A DNA stretch of 64,000 bases, taken from NCBI RefSeq assembly GCF_004348445.1, contig NZ_SMKV01000019.1:1-64000 (forward strand). The letters run 5' to 3'. Below, piece by piece: positions 62,060 to 64,000 of this stretch. How positions within the stretch are numbered: position 1 is the stretch's first letter; every line of letters starts with the position of its first letter. The notes below the pieces were generated by a model. That model had not been told where the DNA came from. It worked only from the letters and a program-made list of their open reading frames with translations, and ran no database searches. This DNA is from Saccharopolyspora aridisoli. GTDB taxonomy: Bacteria > Actinomycetota > Actinomycetes > Mycobacteriales > Pseudonocardiaceae. The position numbers and the translations under genes are program-made.

Positions 62060-63841
62060 TTGTTGATCATCTTCTTGAAAGCCCATCTCCGGCCGTACCG
62101 GCGGGCCCTCCTGCTCCTGCTGGTGCTGCAGGTCGTCCAGACGATGGCCACGCTGCTGCAGCCGGCTTTCTACTCGATCGTCGTCGACCGGGGGGTCGTG
62201 CGCGGCGACGTCGCCCACATCCGCGACGTCGGCACCGCCATGATCGTCGTGGCGCTGCTGCAGATCCTCGCCGCCGTCGGCGCGGCGGCGGTCGGCGCGC
62301 GGGTGTCCGCCTCCCTCGGCCGCGACCTGCGCTCGCGGGTCTTCCGCCGGGTCATGGGCATTTCGGCCCGCGAGGTCGGCCGGTTCGGCGCGCCGTCGCT
62401 GATCACCCGCACCATCAACGACGTCCAGCAGGTGCAGGCGCTGGTCGTCACGCTGCTCGACATCGCCGTCGCCGCGGTCATCACCTGCGTCGGCGGCGTC
62501 GTGATGGCGCTGCTGCAGGACGTCTCGCTGTCGATGATCGTCGTGGCGCTGGTCGTCGTCCTTGCGACCGGGCTGACGGTGATCATGATCCGGATCAGTC
62601 CGACGTACGCCCGGATGCAGCGCGGTGTCGAGAACATCAACCGCCTGCTGCGCGAGCAGATCACCGGGATCCGCATCATCCGCGCGTTCGTCCGCGACCG
62701 CCACGAGCGAACCCGGTTCAGCGGGGCGAACTCCGAGCTGTTCGGCGTCGGGATGCGGGTCGGCCGCATGATGGCGACCGTCCCGGTGGTGGTCATGATG
62801 CTCATGAACACCGCGACTCTGCCCATCATCTGGTTCGCCACCCGCCGCATCGACTCCGGCCAGGCGCAGCTCGGCTCGATCTCGGCCCTGCTGGGCTACG
62901 TGACCCTGATCATCACCGCGATCATCATGGCCACCATCGTCTTCGCCGACCTGCCGCGCGCTGCGGTCTCGGTGCGCCGGGTCCAGGAGGTCCTGGACAC
63001 CGGGACGAGCGTGCCGACGCACGCGAACCCGGTCCACGGCGCGCGGCGCCGCGGGCAGCTGACAATCCGTTCCGCGGGATTCCGGTATCCCGGTGCGGCG
63101 AAACCGGTTCTGCACGACATCACCCTCATCGCCGAGCGCGGCCAGACCGTGGCGATCGTCGGCAGCACCGGCAGCGGCAAGACGACCCTGCTCAACCTCG
63201 CGAAGCGGCTGTTCGACGCGACCACCGGGACCGTCCACGTCAACGGCATCGACGTCCGCGAGTACTCCCCGGACTCGCTGCACCGCACCATCGGCATCGT
63301 CCCGCAGGAGCCGCACCTGTTCAGCGGCACCATCGCCTCGAACCTCCGCTTCGGCGCTCCCGGCGCCCACGACCACGACCTGTGGCACGCGCTGGACATC
63401 GCCCAGGCAGGCGAGTTCGTCGAGCGGCTGCCCGGGATGCTCGACGCACCGGTCGCCCAGGGCGGCGCCAACCTCTCCGGCGGGCAGCGGCAACGGCTCG
63501 CGATCGCACGGGCCCTGGTGCTGCGTCCCGAGATCTACCTGCTCGACGACAGCTTCTCCGCCCTGGACCGCACGACCGAGGCGCGGGTGCGGGCCTCGTT
63601 CGCCAGGCACGTGCCGAGCGCGACCCTGATCATCGTTGCGCAGCGGCTCAGCGCGGTGTGGCACGCCGACCGCATCGTGGTCCTCGACCAGGGCCGCGTG
63701 GTCGGCGCGGGCACGCACGCGCAGCTCCTCTACTACAACCGGACCTACCAGGAGATCGCCTACTCCCAAGCCGTTCCGCAGGACATCCCGCCGCGCGGCA
63801 ACCGCACCATCCGAGGGGTGCTGCATGGTCAACGCGGTTAG
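62060..63841 (+). CDS. ABC exporter half-transporter, degenerate-site subunit
   Basis: About 593 aa: a six-helix membrane domain (first helix RALLLLLVLQVVQTMATLLQ) and a C-terminal ATPase. Walker A GSTGSGKTT starts near 368, the Q-loop is VPQEPHLFSG, and the signature LSGGQRQRLAIARAL is intact. Walker B is LLDDSFSALD, with Asp (near 497) in place of the catalytic Glu, and the switch His is Gln in VAQRLS (near 528). These two changes mark the non-catalytic partner of heterodimeric exporters of the MdlA / TM287-288 kind. TTG 62060 follows GGAGAG at 62048-62053; TTG 62063 is an alternative, and the frame is open upstream without a good site. It overlaps the next gene by 17 bp. Likely exports the polyketide or confers self-resistance. 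Confidence 0.85.
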   Translation: MLIIFLKAHLRPYRRALLLLLVLQVVQTMATLLQPAFYSIVVDRGVVRGDVAHIRDVGTAMIVVALLQILAAVGAAAVGARVSASLGRDLRSRVFRRVMGISAREVGRFGAPSLITRTINDVQQVQALVVTLLDIAVAAVITCVGGVVMALLQDVSLSMIVVALVVVLATGLTVIMIRISPTYARMQRGVENINRLLREQITGIRIIRAFVRDRHERTRFSGANSELFGVGMRVGRMMATVPVVVMMLMNTATLPIIWFATRRIDSGQAQLGSISALLGYVTLIITAIIMATIVFADLPRAAVSVRRVQEVLDTGTSVPTHANPVHGARRRGQLTIRSAGFRYPGAAKPVLHDITLIAERGQTVAIVGSTGSGKTTLLNLAKRLFDATTGTVHVNGIDVREYSPDSLHRTIGIVPQEPHLFSGTIASNLRFGAPGAHDHDLWHALDIAQAGEFVERLPGMLDAPVAQGGANLSGGQRQRLAIARALVLRPEIYLLDDSFSALDRTTEARVRASFARHVPSATLIIVAQRLSAVWHADRIVVLDQGRVVGAGTHAQLLYYNRTYQEIAYSQAVPQDIPPRGNRTIRGVLHGQRG

Positions 63842-64000
63842 GGAGTCGCCGTCGACGGTCGTGCGGTTGCTCGACCTGCTGCGCCCGTACCGCCTCCGCC
63901 TGGTGCTGGTGGCGGTGCTGGGCACCGCGGCGACCGCGTTCAACCTCGCCGGTCCCAAGCTGGTCGGCGACGCGACGGACATGGCCTTCGCGGGCGTGGT
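63825..64000 (+). CDS. ABC exporter half-transporter, second subunit (partial, cut by window end)
   Basis: ATG 63825 with GAGGGG upstream opens a frame that runs off the window after 58 codons. The visible part, STVVRLLDLLRPYRLRLVLV and then a hydrophobic stretch, is the start of another ABC membrane domain. The 17 bp overlap with the first half-transporter implies coupled translation and a 1:1 complex. By pairing logic it should carry the intact Walker B Glu and switch His missing from its partner. Confidence 0.8.
   Translation, partial: MVNAVRESPSTVVRLLDLLRPYRLRLVLVAVLGTAATAFNLAGPKLVGDATDMAFAGV

Overview
High-GC actinomycete DNA: G/C-ending codons throughout, TTG starts, AGGAGG-type ribosome binding sites. 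The window is the interior of a type I modular polyketide cluster that runs off both ends. I cannot name the species or the product from the sequence alone.

Layout. (1) 115-6671, + strand: a tailoring cassette of five genes: flavin hydroxylase, SAM methyltransferase, O-methyltransferase, second flavin hydroxylase, second SAM methyltransferase. (2) 6682-6722: a long hairpin that ends the + cassette and the converging - operon. (3) 61822 down to 6740, - strand: three PKS genes (9022, 6762 and 1711 aa, with 6, 4 and 1 modules) and then two cytochromes P450. This reads as one ~55 kb operon. (4) 62060 to the end, + strand: two overlapping half-transporter genes of a probable heterodimeric ABC exporter; the second is cut by the window edge. 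No stretch longer than 300 bases lacks a gene.

PKS logic, assuming colinearity (A then B then C). A1 KS-AT-DH-KR-ACP; A2 KS-AT-KR(A1 type)-ACP; A3 KS-AT(methylmalonyl)-KR(A2 type)-ACP; A4 KS-AT-KR(B)-ACP; A5 KS-AT-KR(dead)-ACP; A6 KS-AT-KR(B)-ACP; B1 KS-AT-DH(doubtful)-KR(B)-ACP; B2 KS-AT-KR(catalytic Tyr replaced by Asp)-ACP; B3 KS-AT-DH-ER-KR-ACP; B4 KS-AT-DH(deleted)-KR-ACP; C1 KS-AT-KR-ACP-TE. Ten ATs look malonyl-specific and one (A3) methylmalonyl-specific. Numbering from the carboxyl, the last 22 backbone carbons should carry OH at C3, C5, C13, C17, C19 and C21, C=O at C9 and C15, a methyl at C18, a saturated C6-C7, an alkene at C22-C23, and either OH at C11 or an alkene at C10-C11. 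This is a polyol macrolide with two ketones placed for hemiketal or spiroketal formation. Gene A opens with a docking helix and a normal KS, so the loading module and any earlier modules lie outside the window.

Regulation. All four non-coding gaps longer than 100 bp carry an element of form CTRGGRRWW, five in total. Each is followed at 11-12 nt by a -10-like hexamer and resembles the binding site of PAS-LuxR (PimM-type) activators. This predicts one cluster regulator, encoded outside the window, that acts on the tailoring genes, the PKS operon, the last P450 and the exporter.
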